A DNA stretch of 64,000 nucleotides from Methanobrevibacter sp. (GCA_017652345.1 JAGCBE010000113.1:1-64000); one strand, 5' to 3'. Numbered from the stretch's first letter, positions 1-9,801 are shown. Program-made: numbers and translations. The notes: generated by a model not told the origin, from the sequence alone.

Positions 1-708
1 TACGATAAAAAAGCTATTGTAGAATACTCAAGAATTCTAAATACTTCTTATGGTACAATGCACTTCCCGTGGTGTTGGGTTGCTGATCCAGATGTTCAGG
101 GCAATATGCTTCTAATGGCTCCCTCTTATATCTTTATGTATACATTCTTATCTAACCTTGATAATAATGTTGATTCTCAGAAGTGGTTCCCACCGGCAGG
201 TGTTAAGAGAGCTACTGCAAGAGTTGTAAAGAAGCCATATTTTGAGATCGGTTCTGTTGTTCTTAATGATTGGCAGAATGATAACACTGCAAGAGTTAAT
301 CCAATTATGAAGTTAAAGCAGTATGGTTATGTTATTTATGGACAGTATACTTGCTTACCGGCAATAGATATGTTTACACATTCTGCATTAGAAAGCCTGA
401 ATGTAAGACTTATCGCAAATGTAGTTAAGAAGAAGATTTTTGATGTTTGTCTTAACCTTGCATTTGAACCAAATACTTCTGTACTTTGGTTAAAGTTCTT
501 TGCACAGATGGATGAGTTCTTACGTTATATGCAGTATAATGAAGGTGTTTATGCATACAAGATTGTAATGGATGAAAGTACTGTTACAACAGATGACATT
601 AACCATCTAAGATGTCCAGGTAAGGTCTATATAGCTCCTACTAGAACGGCTGAATTCTTTGATATTGACTTCATTATCACTGAGGCCGGAGCTTTATTTA
701 ATAACTGA
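1..708 (+). CDS. Tail sheath protein, C-terminal part (cut by window edge)
   Basis: The frame is open from base 1, so this is the last 235 residues of a longer protein. It shows the conserved C-terminal part of contractile sheath proteins: PPAGVKRA, RVNPIMKLKQYG, SLNVRLIANVVKK, LAFEPNTSVLWLKF, and a final strand-rich segment ending near EAGALF. Sheath subunits stack around the tail tube and contract to drive it into the host. The tube gene follows 20 bp later, the usual gp18-gp19 order. Codon choice leans to AAG and other C/G-ending codons, as in the tube gene, which fits a very abundant protein. Confidence 0.9.
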   Translation, partial: YDKKAIVEYSRILNTSYGTMHFPWCWVADPDVQGNMLLMAPSYIFMYTFLSNLDNNVDSQKWFPPAGVKRATARVVKKPYFEIGSVVLNDWQNDNTARVNPIMKLKQYGYVIYGQYTCLPAIDMFTHSALESLNVRLIANVVKKKIFDVCLNLAFEPNTSVLWLKFFAQMDEFLRYMQYNEGVYAYKIVMDESTVTTDDINHLRCPGKVYIAPTRTAEFFDIDFIITEAGALFNN

Positions 709-728
709 TAAGGAAAGGGGAGTTTAAT

Positions 729-1280
729 ATGCCATTAAAACTAGGTGCTTATCACATGATAGGACAGGACGACTGGGAACCACAGAGAACAAATAACTTT
801 GAGGTACAGTTTCCAAATTTAGGTCAGTTATTTAGTATTGACCAAGAATTAGCACTTCCAGGTAATGCAAGTGACTTACTAACTCTTTCTGTTAAGTCAG
901 TTGATTATCCTTCCACAAACATTGATAAACTTACTGTTTCATACGGTAACAACTCCATTAACTTTGCTGGAAAGCCATCTTATGGAGATGTTTCAATCGT
1001 AGTTAATGACTACATTGGTATTCAAACAGAAAGAATTATCATGGCATGGAGTGCTCTTGTTTATAATCCAAAGAATGAGACAGTTGGTTGGGCTTCTCAG
1101 TATAAGAGAGATGGATATTTATTTGAATATTCTCCTGATGGAAAGATTGCAAGAAAGACACAGCTCCGTGGTTGTTTCCCAGGAACTGTTCAACCAGGTA
1201 GTTTCTCAAATGATGACAATTCTATTAGAGAGATTTCCGTTACATTCTATTGTGATGTTGCAATTCCATTAGACTCATAA
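729..1280 (+). CDS. Tail tube protein (gp19-like)
   Basis: A 183-residue protein of the usual size for T4 gp19-like tube monomers, which stack in hexameric rings to form the DNA-conducting inner tube. The N-terminal NNFEVQFPN strand and the C-terminal RGCFPGTVQPGSF followed by EISVTFYCDVA are typical of the family. It starts at ATG 729 after an AAGGAAAGGGGAG ribosome site, directly downstream of the sheath gene, and is followed by a strong terminator, so sheath and tube end a transcription unit. Function is assigned from family pattern and position. Confidence 0.88.
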   Translation: MPLKLGAYHMIGQDDWEPQRTNNFEVQFPNLGQLFSIDQELALPGNASDLLTLSVKSVDYPSTNIDKLTVSYGNNSINFAGKPSYGDVSIVVNDYIGIQTERIIMAWSALVYNPKNETVGWASQYKRDGYLFEYSPDGKIARKTQLRGCFPGTVQPGSFSNDDNSIREISVTFYCDVAIPLDS

Positions 1281-1302
1281 TTACCATTCTTATATACAAT
1301 GA

Positions 1303-1339
1303 AAACACCCTAAATACAAAAAGTATTTAGGGTGTTTTT
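1303..1339 (+). terminator. Rho-independent terminator after tail tube gene
   Basis: A perfect 15-bp stem (1303-1317 with 1323-1337) and a 5-nt A loop end in a T run. It separates the sheath/tube unit from the gp26-tape-measure-baseplate unit. No TTGACA/TATACT promoter of the type used elsewhere is visible in the 80 bp after it. Confidence 0.9.
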
Positions 1340-1422
1340 ATAGATTTTATTGTTGATAACACTATATTATATATTACTTTTTTAGTTTTGGGGAAACTAT
1401 AGATATATGGAGGAAATATACT

Positions 1423-2208
1423 ATGGCAAAAAATTTCATTACTGAAACACTTGTATTACCAAGTGCGTCTACAAAGTTATATGGACCCAATTTCGATGGT
1501 CATGTAACATTAAGGGCAATGACTACGGATGAAGAAAGAATGCGTCTAGGTGGTCAGTCTTTTTATCAAACAATGTCAGACATAGTAAATGAATGTATTG
1601 TTAATAATAAAAAAGAAGATGGAACATACAAGCTAGACAGTAAGAATTTTACTGATTTTGATTTCTTTGCTGTTTGTGTGAAACTAAGAATAATGTCTTA
1701 TGGACCTATGTATAAAACCATTGCAACTTGTCTTAATTGTGGACATCAATTTGAATATAAGGTTGATCTTTCAGAATTAGTATATAATCTTGTTCCGGAA
1801 GATTTTGTAGAACCTTATGAAATTGGACCACTTCCAAGCAGCGGTGATACATTAGGTTGTCGTTTTTTAAGAGTTAAAGATAGAATTGAAATTGAAAAGA
1901 AACGAGACATTATACTTGCACAAAATCCAGATTACAAAGGTGATCCAACCTATAATCTTGAAATGGAACGAAGAATAATGCAGGTAAACGGTGAGGACTT
2001 GGATTATGTTACAGCAGAGGATTATGTTCATAGTATGATAGCAATGGATAATTATGTTTATCATGATAAGGTAGATGAAAATAAAAAATTCGGAGTTATT
2101 CCATATGGAATGATTCAGGAATGCCATAATCCGAAAGGATGTAATGGAACATCCATGTGGATATTAAAAGTAGGGGCTGAATTTTTTCGACCCTGCCTTG
2201 ACAGTTAA
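1423..2208 (+). CDS. T4 gp26-like baseplate / tail assembly protein (zinc-binding)
   Basis: A 261-residue protein resembling the T4 baseplate hub-assembly family (gp26-type), placed just before the tape measure where tail assembly chaperones normally sit. A CLNCGHQF motif near residue 105 and a second Cys pair in CHNPKGC near residue 237 suggest a zinc site. It starts at ATG 1423 after GGAGG. The zero frame ends shortly after a TTT-CGA context, and an overlapping +1 frame continues for 78 codons without its own ribosome site, so a frameshifted long form is likely. Family assignment is moderate. Confidence 0.6.
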   Translation: MAKNFITETLVLPSASTKLYGPNFDGHVTLRAMTTDEERMRLGGQSFYQTMSDIVNECIVNNKKEDGTYKLDSKNFTDFDFFAVCVKLRIMSYGPMYKTIATCLNCGHQFEYKVDLSELVYNLVPEDFVEPYEIGPLPSSGDTLGCRFLRVKDRIEIEKKRDIILAQNPDYKGDPTYNLEMERRIMQVNGEDLDYVTAEDYVHSMIAMDNYVYHDKVDENKKFGVIPYGMIQECHNPKGCNGTSMWILKVGAEFFRPCLDS

Positions 2209-2434
2209 TGGGAAACCATATAAGTCTTATAAATATGAACAAGTATTAAAAGAACTGTTACTAATAGCATATCTATCAAAAGGTGCAATAACTCTTACGG
2301 AATTAAATGAGCTTCCAATAAATGATAGAAAAATATTATTAACAACACTAAGACAAACTGAAGAGGCTAAGAAAAAGAAACTTGAAGAACTACAGGATAA
2401 GAGAAGAATGCAAAAATTCAGAAAGCATCATTGA
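2174..2434 (+). CDS. Frameshift extension of the gp26-like protein
   Basis: This frame overlaps the end of the 1423 gene and continues to 2434, 18 bp before the tape measure start. Its only upstream start is TTG 2198, and no Shine-Dalgarno sequence precedes it, so independent translation looks poor. Read by frameshift, it adds about 80 residues rich in Lys and Glu (EEAKKKKLEELQDKRR). Overlapping short and extended proteins just upstream of the tape measure are the known layout of gpG/gpGT-type tail chaperones in many tailed phages. The mechanism is inferred. Confidence 0.5.
   Translation, partial: GLNFFDPALTVNGKPYKSYKYEQVLKELLLIAYLSKGAITLTELNELPINDRKILLTTLRQTEEAKKKKLEELQDKRRMQKFRKHH
2182..2190 (+). 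promoter_or_regulatory. Candidate programmed frameshift site
   Basis: In the zero frame this reads TTT TTT CGA. A Phe tRNA on TTT could slip +1 to TTC while the rare codon CGA waits. A CCC-T follows at 2191-2194, another context known for +1 slippage. The +1 frame is open from 2174 to 2434. A -2 slip on the T run gives the same frame. Confidence 0.45.
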
Positions 2435-2452
2435 TGAGAGGGGTTGTTATTC

Positions 2453-5400
2453 ATGCCGATGGATGATAATGGAACAATAAGAATGAATAAAGACTTTTCT
2501 GTTGATGCATTCAGAAAAATAATTGTTGAATTAGATTCTACATTATCTAGCTTCACATCACAGCTTAATGGATTAAAAGATGTTGTTGGTGGTTTTAGAA
2601 AAGATTATGCTAGGGCAAATAAATCGGCATTTTCTGGAAGTGGTAGATCAACCGTACATCGAACAGATTGGAATAGAAATTTTCAGGATGCCGATTTTAA
2701 AGAAATTGCAAAAGTAATAGCACAAAGTCTTACAAAAGAAGCTGCTAATGAAATTCCTAAAAGAATAAAAGATGCTAATGACAACCTTGCAAGGGTTATT
2801 AGCAATGCTCAACTACAGGAAGAATCATTAACGAAAAAAGAGAATGAAAGATACGCTGTTGAAATAGAGAATAAGAAAAGAAGTTTAAGAAATAAGAAGA
2901 AGTTAGATAAGGCTTTAGAAAGAGCTGAAATAGATCATAATAATAATATTCAAAAAATACGTCAAGAAACACAAAACATTGTTAAGGAATGGACAGAAGA
3001 TACAACACAAACAGTAAAACAACTAGAAGCAGAACTAGAGCAAGATAATAAACAAAAAGAAGAAGCACTGAAAAAACTTCAAAGCGGTGCAAAAAGTGTA
3101 TTAGAGAATGCCCACTCATTTAATAAAAGTTCTTCTTATTTATCAATGCGAACAATGTTCTCTGACAAAGATAAGACAGAAGCAGAACAATTAGCAGAAG
3201 TAAAAGATAAACAACTTGAATTATATAATGAGGCTTTAGCTGCTATTAAGCAAGTTTTAAGTTCAGACGCTGATATTTCAAAAGAGCAGAGAGAAGAGCT
3301 TGAAAAACAAGAAAAACAACTTGAAAGAAATATAAAACTAACACAATCTTGGACATATACAGGTGAAGTATTTGCTAAAGCCGGAAAGGATTTAGCTACT
3401 GCCGGTAAAAACATAATCAATAACCTTGGCAGAAATATAATGAAAACGGTTGAAGATAAATATTTAAGTTCCTATAAAGAGGGATTTCAAAATGTTTATA
3501 ATTCAATCGAATCTACTAGAAATACTGTTTCTGCAAGGTTAAAACTAGATCAAGGCGGATATTCAACACTTCAAGAAGAAATACAAGCAGAGATTCAAGC
3601 ACAAGGTCTTGAATCAACTGTTTCTCAAATAGATGTAAATAATGCTATTGCAGAACTTTCAGCGGCAGGTGTTACTGATAAAGAAATGTTAAAAACACTT
3701 GCGTTAGAACAAGCAAAACTAGCTGCAAGCGGTAGTTCACTTAACCTTGGAAATGAAGAAACATTAAATAATATTAGACAGTTTGTTTCTTCTCAAATGG
3801 CGCAGGATAAAACTCAAGAGGAAGCATTAGATGAATTAAGAAAAACATTTGCTGGAATTGAAAGTGCAGAATCGTATTATGCTGCACAAGGATGGACATC
3901 TCCATTTGTGAACGGCGGTGCAAATCTGTTTTATAATGCTTCAATGAACAGAGCTATTTTAGGTAATTGGACAGGTGAAACTGCGACTAGAGATATTCAA
4001 ACATCTGCTGCTATAGGAGATGCTTTATCAAATACTGGATTAGATCCTCAGTTTATAAATTCCATAATAGAGAAATTTTCAAATTCAACAACAGATCAAC
4101 TAAGTACCTATCTAAAGGCAATGAAAGTTGACAATGATATATTACAGGATGTACTTAGTGGTGAATATGATCCAGAGGAATTACAAAAAACAATAATAAG
4201 CTCCTTCCAAGAAATGCTAACTGAGTTTTCAAGAGGAGATACAGAATATTTAACAAATGTATTAGAAGCATTACAAATGGACATAAATGCAAAAGAAGCG
4301 GCACTATTGATGAAAAAACCAATAGATGTTAATGTAGACTATGAAGGAATGGCAAAAGCACTCGCAAAAGATGAAAGTGCTATAAAACAGGCAGATTATT
4401 TATCAGAAACAGAAAAACATCAAAAGAAAACTGAAAACACGATGGCAAATTTAGCAAAGAATGCTGAAAAACAATATAAAGGAAACGAGTATGTCATAGC
4501 AGGAATGGATGCTGTTGAACAAGGTATAAATGCTATAGCCGAGACAGCACAAGATATTTTATCTACTTTAGTTTCTGATGGTGTTAAAGGATTATTTGGT
4601 TCTGGTACAGGTGGTGCTGTTGGTAGTGGTCTTGCAAGTGCAGGTGGAGCAGGATTAGGATCAGCAGGTGGTTTAGCAGCAGGACTTGCTATTGATGCGG
4701 TTTTAATCGCGGCTGCATACCAATTCATAGGAAAACCTTTAATGGAAGGTATTGAAGACGGTGTTGACTATGTAGAAGAAGCAACACAAGAATATAAAAA
4801 ATCTATGGATGAGCAAGCTAAAAAATCTAATGATCAACTGGAAGAAGAGCAAGCAACTTTAGACAGATACAAAAAGATACTTGAATCCGGAAATACAGCG
4901 GAAATGAAAATCGCGCTTAGAGAAGAGGCTAACTTAACCGCTGAACAACTAATGAATGATTCAGAAGAAAATATTCAAGATCTATTTAAGCAGAATTTAT
5001 TAGACGAACAGCAAAATCTAGTCGAACAGAAAAAATTGCAAGCTCAGTTAGCAGAAGTATTAAAAGAGGATGCTCAATATTTCGCAGACACAGCACAATC
5101 TTTTAACGGTATTGCTTTTGGACAATATGGAAAAGATTGGGAACAAATGAATGAGTCAGAACGAAGTCAATTTTTAGAAGAAAATAGAATGGCATTTGCT
5201 GGTAGGTTAAGTACAAAGGGTATAGCAGATGTTGGAAAACAACTTGAATCCGTAACATCACTGACTGGTTCTGATTTAGATGCTTATCTGCTAACATCCG
5301 GAATAGATGCAAGAGGTATGACAGAAAAAGAAAAACAAGCTGCTGCAAAGCAACTAAAACTTTCAGAAATATCCACTTCGGCAGGATTCGGTGGCGAGGC

Positions 5401-6043
5401 ATCAGCTCTATTAGCAAATGAAATGGAACTGTACTATATTAGAAAAGGTATTTATGATCAAAGTAATGAAAAATTTAAAAATAGATGGAGTCTTGCAGAA
5501 TCTGAAGCTGCAAGAAAGAATAACACATCTAGTCCAACGCAAGATCAAATTTATTTTGCATACTTAGATATGTACTATAAAGATAGTTTGCCAGAGGGCG
5601 GTCTTGACATTGCAAAAGATGAAAACGGTGTTTACCAACTTGTTCCAGGAGATCTTTATAAGGATAGCTATAAGTTCCGAACCGGTTTTACAAATGTTCC
5701 ATATGATAATTACCCAGCAATGCTTCATAAAGGTGAAAGAATATTAACAGCAGCAGAAGCAGACGCATATAATGAAATGTCATCTTATGCAGTTAGTAAC
5801 CTAGTTAATCAAAATAGAACATATGGAAATTCTTCTAATGTATTTAATACCAACTCATACGGTGTTTCAGGATTTGAAAGTTCTATTGATAAACAAACTA
5901 ATTCTTTAGCATCAATACTTAATCAAATACTAACAGTTCTAAAAACATTGTCAGTTGGAACAAGTTCCGGAACAATGAGTGCTGCACATAGAAATGTTTT
6001 ATTAAGGAATTCAAGTGTATCACAAATTAACACATTATCCTAA
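2453..6043 (+). CDS. Tape measure protein
   Basis: At 1196 residues this is among the longest genes and follows the chaperone pair. It sets tail length and is threaded inside the tube. The N-terminal 300 residues are strongly helical and charged, a likely coiled coil. Residues about 710-765 form a Gly/Ala-rich hydrophobic stretch (GSAGGLAAGLAIDAVLIAAA) typical of tape measures. The C-terminus carries YPAMLHKGERILTAAEA, a motif common at the ends of Gram-positive tape measures. ATG 2453 lies 9 nt after GAGAGGGG; a TTG at 2444 touches that site and is unlikely to be used. Confidence 0.9.
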   Translation: MPMDDNGTIRMNKDFSVDAFRKIIVELDSTLSSFTSQLNGLKDVVGGFRKDYARANKSAFSGSGRSTVHRTDWNRNFQDADFKEIAKVIAQSLTKEAANEIPKRIKDANDNLARVISNAQLQEESLTKKENERYAVEIENKKRSLRNKKKLDKALERAEIDHNNNIQKIRQETQNIVKEWTEDTTQTVKQLEAELEQDNKQKEEALKKLQSGAKSVLENAHSFNKSSSYLSMRTMFSDKDKTEAEQLAEVKDKQLELYNEALAAIKQVLSSDADISKEQREELEKQEKQLERNIKLTQSWTYTGEVFAKAGKDLATAGKNIINNLGRNIMKTVEDKYLSSYKEGFQNVYNSIESTRNTVSARLKLDQGGYSTLQEEIQAEIQAQGLESTVSQIDVNNAIAELSAAGVTDKEMLKTLALEQAKLAASGSSLNLGNEETLNNIRQFVSSQMAQDKTQEEALDELRKTFAGIESAESYYAAQGWTSPFVNGGANLFYNASMNRAILGNWTGETATRDIQTSAAIGDALSNTGLDPQFINSIIEKFSNSTTDQLSTYLKAMKVDNDILQDVLSGEYDPEELQKTIISSFQEMLTEFSRGDTEYLTNVLEALQMDINAKEAALLMKKPIDVNVDYEGMAKALAKDESAIKQADYLSETEKHQKKTENTMANLAKNAEKQYKGNEYVIAGMDAVEQGINAIAETAQDILSTLVSDGVKGLFGSGTGGAVGSGLASAGGAGLGSAGGLAAGLAIDAVLIAAAYQFIGKPLMEGIEDGVDYVEEATQEYKKSMDEQAKKSNDQLEEEQATLDRYKKILESGNTAEMKIALREEANLTAEQLMNDSEENIQDLFKQNLLDEQQNLVEQKKLQAQLAEVLKEDAQYFADTAQSFNGIAFGQYGKDWEQMNESERSQFLEENRMAFAGRLSTKGIADVGKQLESVTSLTGSDLDAYLLTSGIDARGMTEKEKQAAAKQLKLSEISTSAGFGGEASALLANEMELYYIRKGIYDQSNEKFKNRWSLAESEAARKNNTSSPTQDQIYFAYLDMYYKDSLPEGGLDIAKDENGVYQLVPGDLYKDSYKFRTGFTNVPYDNYPAMLHKGERILTAAEADAYNEMSSYAVSNLVNQNRTYGNSSNVFNTNSYGVSGFESSIDKQTNSLASILNQILTVLKTLSVGTSSGTMSAAHRNVLLRNSSVSQINTLS

Positions 6044-6060
6044 CCTAGGAGGGTACATAT

Positions 6061-6981
6061 ATGAAATCAAATTTTAAAGATAGCAATATAATCATACAAT
6101 ATATTCAGCAAATGTTATCTGAAACATATAATAGTTCTGTAAAGATCAATAAGAAATATTATGAGACATTTGATATGAATTATGGATTAGCGCATTATAT
6201 TGCTAAATACTTAGATTGTATGTACCCTGTCCTAGATCCTATAGCAAAATCTGAATATGAAATTTCACAGAAAACTGAGAGAAGAAGTATTACAGATACT
6301 ATTTCGGTAATGAATTATTTCCTGTGTGATAATAAAGGGAATAAACTATCCTATTCTCCTATGCTAGTAAGTAAGCATGAATCTTATGAAAACCTATATA
6401 AAAAATATAACAGTTCCCAATATTCGCCGTACAATAAGATATATAATCAATATATGGTTATTTTTGATTATTTTGATGACGACTTAACAAGAATAAAGCC
6501 GCTTAACGATCAGTATTTCAATAAAAAAGATCCCCCACTGTTTTTAAGTTGTGAAAAAGAAAATGGAAAATATGTTTATAAAGCAAATGACAATGTTATT
6601 TTCAGATTAGGTAATTGGGAAAAGGACAAAGACATTTGTGAAATAGATAATTTTATTGGGTCTTATTTACTTGGAAGAACGATAGGTCCTCATTCAAGTA
6701 TGGAAGATATTTACTACGCCCAGAAACTTCTAATTCACGATAGAAATATAGAACAATTTGAAAAAGGTTTGTGGTGTCCAAAAACAGACCCAAATGGAAT
6801 TCCATGTGAGGGGTCTATTTACGATATGACACAAACAGTTCTTAACTACCAGAAGAAGATAGTTCAAAACAGTATAACGAACAATTATAATATTTTTGCT
6901 ACTGGTTATTTTGATATATTTACGGAGGCTTATGCTATAAAGGAAGTTGGTGTAAGGAGTAATGGCATACTTGGTTTATGA
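6061..6981 (+). CDS. Baseplate-region protein with peptidoglycan-binding-like C-terminus
   Basis: A 306-residue protein between the tape measure and the LysM tube-cap gene. The first 200 residues match no family I recognise. Residues about 225-295 look like a PG_binding_1 fold: a QKLLIHDRNIEQF helix, a GSIYDMTQTVLNYQKK helix, and a final TGYFDIFTEAYA motif. It could bind the cell wall during tail penetration or be a structural hub part. ATG 6061 follows AGGAGGG. Its stop overlaps the next start by about 20 bp, so translation is probably coupled. Confidence 0.5.
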   Translation: MKSNFKDSNIIIQYIQQMLSETYNSSVKINKKYYETFDMNYGLAHYIAKYLDCMYPVLDPIAKSEYEISQKTERRSITDTISVMNYFLCDNKGNKLSYSPMLVSKHESYENLYKKYNSSQYSPYNKIYNQYMVIFDYFDDDLTRIKPLNDQYFNKKDPPLFLSCEKENGKYVYKANDNVIFRLGNWEKDKDICEIDNFIGSYLLGRTIGPHSSMEDIYYAQKLLIHDRNIEQFEKGLWCPKTDPNGIPCEGSIYDMTQTVLNYQKKIVQNSITNNYNIFATGYFDIFTEAYAIKEVGVRSNGILGL

Positions 6982-7708
6982 GTCAGCGGGATCTGATACA
7001 CTAAAAGGAATAGCAGATTATTATGGGGTAGCTGTTCAAGATATTGCTAGACTAAATAATATACCGGAACCTTGGTTTGAGTATACTATAATTCCTGCTG
7101 GTGATAAACTTCTTGTTCCGGATTTATACAATGGAAGAGAAACATTTGAAAATAGAGATTTAACTGGGGTTAATTTTAAAAGCGAATATGGAAGCAGATT
7201 TAAGGAAGAAGATCAAAGACAGATAAGAAGTGCTTTTAATCATGCAGTTGGTTATGCCTCACAAGGTGCTTGCTCAATAAGTGTTTCTGGTGTTGGATTT
7301 GCTTATTTCCCATGTTATCCAGAATCTTATTCAGATTCACATCAGGCAAGTTTAGCAACACAAACACCACTAGGTAGGTCAGAACCTTTTTATATTTACC
7401 AAAATAGTGGTCCAAGAACTGTAAATGTATCTTTCAGAATGGATAGAGAAATGACACATACCAGTGATATTGGTTATATTGTACGACTTGTTCAATCAGC
7501 GTGTTATCCAGCAGGAACATATGCAACAATAATTCCAAGGTGTACCTTAACAATAGGTAATAACTGTTCAATAACTGGACTAATATCTAATGTTAATACA
7601 AATTGGTCTGATACAATTATTGGTGGACAGTATATGGTAGCAACATTAGATTTTTCTGTTCAGGAGTGTACTGGACATCCTAGAACTGCTAGTGGCGTAG
7701 CAGGTTAG
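6962..7708 (+). CDS. LysM-domain baseplate / tail tube initiator protein
   Basis: A 248-residue protein. Residues 9-53 form a LysM domain (SDTLKGIADYYGVAVQDIARLNN then LLVP). In contractile systems such domains clamp the baseplate to the tube. The C-terminal 150 residues (NSGPRTVNVSFRMDREM, then a long strand-rich region to LDFSVQEC) resemble tube-like initiator proteins that cap the hub and start tube growth, analogous to T4 gp48/gp54. It sits between the tape measure and the gp53-like gene, as expected. The start follows AAGGAG. Confidence 0.65.
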   Translation: MAYLVYESAGSDTLKGIADYYGVAVQDIARLNNIPEPWFEYTIIPAGDKLLVPDLYNGRETFENRDLTGVNFKSEYGSRFKEEDQRQIRSAFNHAVGYASQGACSISVSGVGFAYFPCYPESYSDSHQASLATQTPLGRSEPFYIYQNSGPRTVNVSFRMDREMTHTSDIGYIVRLVQSACYPAGTYATIIPRCTLTIGNNCSITGLISNVNTNWSDTIIGGQYMVATLDFSVQECTGHPRTASGVAG

Positions 7709-7724
7709 TGAGGTGTTATAATTT

Positions 7725-8057
7725 ATGATGTATGCAAAACCAAGATTATATTCATATATGTCAAGATATACAATATACAGACTAATTGTTGATGATAATG
7801 ATGCATATGATGAAACTGTAAACGTAACACCAATTCCTGAATCGGATAACGACAAATATCATGAGGTTCTTCCAGAAGAAGAAAACAGATTGGATATTAT
7901 AGCATATAAATATTATAATGACGCATCTTTTTCATGGATAATAGCAATGGCAAATAATATAATAGACCCATTTTTTATAAAAAGAGGAACGGTATTAAGA
8001 ATACCTGATTTTTCAAGTTTGTTCCAGTATAACAGCGTATTATATAAACGAGTTTAA
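7725..8057 (+). CDS. gp53-like baseplate wedge protein
   Basis: A short protein (110 residues) with the core motif ENRLDIIAYKYYNDASFSWIIA followed by a short loop and GTVLRIPD, the LysM-related signature of T4 gp53-like wedge proteins. Such proteins clip wedge units together around the hub. It starts at ATG 7725 (or 7728) after GTGAGGTG and is followed 21 bp later by the hub gene. Confidence 0.7.
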   Translation: MMYAKPRLYSYMSRYTIYRLIVDDNDAYDETVNVTPIPESDNDKYHEVLPEEENRLDIIAYKYYNDASFSWIIAMANNIIDPFFIKRGTVLRIPDFSSLFQYNSVLYKRV

Positions 8058-8078
8058 GTTAAGGGAGGTCTTATATAA

Positions 8079-9446
8079 ATGAATGCGATATTAAGCAATG
8101 GTTTTGTAAGACCGCTTATTCGTTTTGAATTTGCAGCAGGAGTGGTAGATACAAGTCCTCCAACTTGTTTTTCTAGTTTTTCACAAAACAGAAGTGTAAA
8201 ACAAGCTGCAAGTTTTGAATTAACACTATTATATGTTCCGGGTACTTTCGGAGAAAGTCAAGCACTAACAATGCACCAATTATTATTATCTTCTGTAAAA
8301 CAAGAAGTAAGGTATCAATATGGGTATGTTGTTCCTGGTGGAACTCCTGTTTGGCAAAATCAACAGTATGTTGGAATGTTTACAAGTTATACAGAGGATT
8401 TGCAGGAAGGATGGTTGACATATAAGATTTGTGGTGTTGCAAAATCTGTAGCAGTTATAACACCTACTGCAAATCCAAACATAGAAAATATTGTTGGTAA
8501 ACAAACAATGGTTAAACCTAGTGTTGTTGCGGAGACGATGATAAATTCAGAAGAAACAGGTATGAAACCATTGTTTCAAGATTATGAATTACATATTGAC
8601 CACACAGATGAAGAAGTTAAATCTAGTGGTATAAAAATAGCATCGGGTGTTCCAGTTCAACAGGTTCTTGCCGGAAAACCAAATGCAGATGGAACAACTT
8701 TTAATGGTGGTATCGTAAGTTACAGTCATAAAAACTTTAATCCATTTTCTTCACTATCAGCAGCTCAAATGGTTTCAGCTTCTAAATCAGGAGCGCAGAT
8801 TGCACAACAAGAACCATTTATATGTTATTTTGACAATGTTGATAACGGTAAGAAAGGATCATTTTATTATGTTCCAAAGTTTAGTAGACCCGTATCAAAC
8901 ATATATGTTTACAATTATGGAAACAGTTATATAGATAGTGATGTTTTGAGTTTCAATGTTTCTGTTGACTGCACCGTAGCAATGGCTACAATAGGTGCAA
9001 CGGACAAAGTTTCATTTAACACAGACCCAGATGGAAATTTAATTGGGACTACTTATAACATTTTGGATATGAATGGTTTTATACCAGAATCATATACAAC
9101 AATATCGGGATTTAAAAATTCTGCATTTTTATCAGCTACTTCTATTGCAGATGCACTTTGTTTCCCGTATGAGGCTACAATGACTGTAATAGGACAAACA
9201 CAATGTAGTCAACTCCTTGATAAAATTCAAGTAAACATAATGTTTAATGGAGTTCCACATCCTGGATTAAGTGGAAGATATGTGATATTAGAAATTACAG
9301 ATGATTTATCAGATAGTGGGTTCACAACAACATTTAAACTATTAAGAGATTATCAAGGTGGAAGTGACCTTAAAGAACTTCTTGATAATTCTCATGCTAC
9401 TACATTACAATGGGTTGATGAATGCCTACAAGCAGACTATGCATAA
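8079..9446 (+). CDS. Baseplate hub protein (gp27 / late-control-D-like)
   Basis: A 455-residue strand-rich protein. It lies directly upstream of the OB-fold spike gene, as gp27/gpD-type hub proteins do. The C-terminal part, GRYVILEITDDLSDSGFTTTFKLLRD, is typical of late-control-D family hubs, where the last tube-like domain closes the ring. The hub joins the tube to the spike. ATG 8079 follows AAGGGAGG. No separate lysozyme domain is visible in this or the next gene. Confidence 0.65.
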   Translation: MNAILSNGFVRPLIRFEFAAGVVDTSPPTCFSSFSQNRSVKQAASFELTLLYVPGTFGESQALTMHQLLLSSVKQEVRYQYGYVVPGGTPVWQNQQYVGMFTSYTEDLQEGWLTYKICGVAKSVAVITPTANPNIENIVGKQTMVKPSVVAETMINSEETGMKPLFQDYELHIDHTDEEVKSSGIKIASGVPVQQVLAGKPNADGTTFNGGIVSYSHKNFNPFSSLSAAQMVSASKSGAQIAQQEPFICYFDNVDNGKKGSFYYVPKFSRPVSNIYVYNYGNSYIDSDVLSFNVSVDCTVAMATIGATDKVSFNTDPDGNLIGTTYNILDMNGFIPESYTTISGFKNSAFLSATSIADALCFPYEATMTVIGQTQCSQLLDKIQVNIMFNGVPHPGLSGRYVILEITDDLSDSGFTTTFKLLRDYQGGSDLKELLDNSHATTLQWVDECLQADYA

Positions 9447-9459
9447 GGAGGATTAAACA

Positions 9460-9801
9460 ATGTCCGTAGGTAAAAAGTTAGGACTTACAAAAGGTGTTGT
9501 TATAGACATTGAAGATCCGGCAGGATTTAAAAGAATTAAAGTTCGTATACCCGAAATACATGGACCTTTTATGAAAGAGACAATTCCTGATAATATGAAT
9601 AAAGCAAACAGAGTTGCAGACATTGCTATACCTTGGGCGGAAGTTAATTATCCATATGGATCAGATATAACTCCAGAATTAAATCAGGTTGTTTTAGTTG
9701 GATTTATAAGTGGTGATCCACAAAAACCAGTTGTATTAGGCTGGCTTGGATACGAATATAATTATACCGAAGATGATAAAAAACTTCAACCAGTTTCATA
9801 A
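9460..9801 (+). CDS. gp5 N-terminal-like OB-fold baseplate/spike protein
   Basis: A 113-residue protein containing an OB-fold of the Gp5_OB / baseplate-assembly-V type: GVVIDIEDPAGFKRIKVRIP near the N-terminus, IPWAEVNYPYGSD in the middle, and VVLVGFISGDPQKPVVLGW near the end. It probably makes the trimeric base of the central spike. The lysozyme and beta-helix domains of T4 gp5 are absent, so another protein must supply the tip. ATG 9460 follows AAGGAGG. Confidence 0.8.
   Translation: MSVGKKLGLTKGVVIDIEDPAGFKRIKVRIPEIHGPFMKETIPDNMNKANRVADIAIPWAEVNYPYGSDITPELNQVVLVGFISGDPQKPVVLGWLGYEYNYTEDDKKLQPVS

Noticed and set aside
4420..4728. 102-codon minus-strand ORF rich in Pro and Ala
   Set aside because: It is the complement of the Gly/Ala-rich segment of the tape measure gene.
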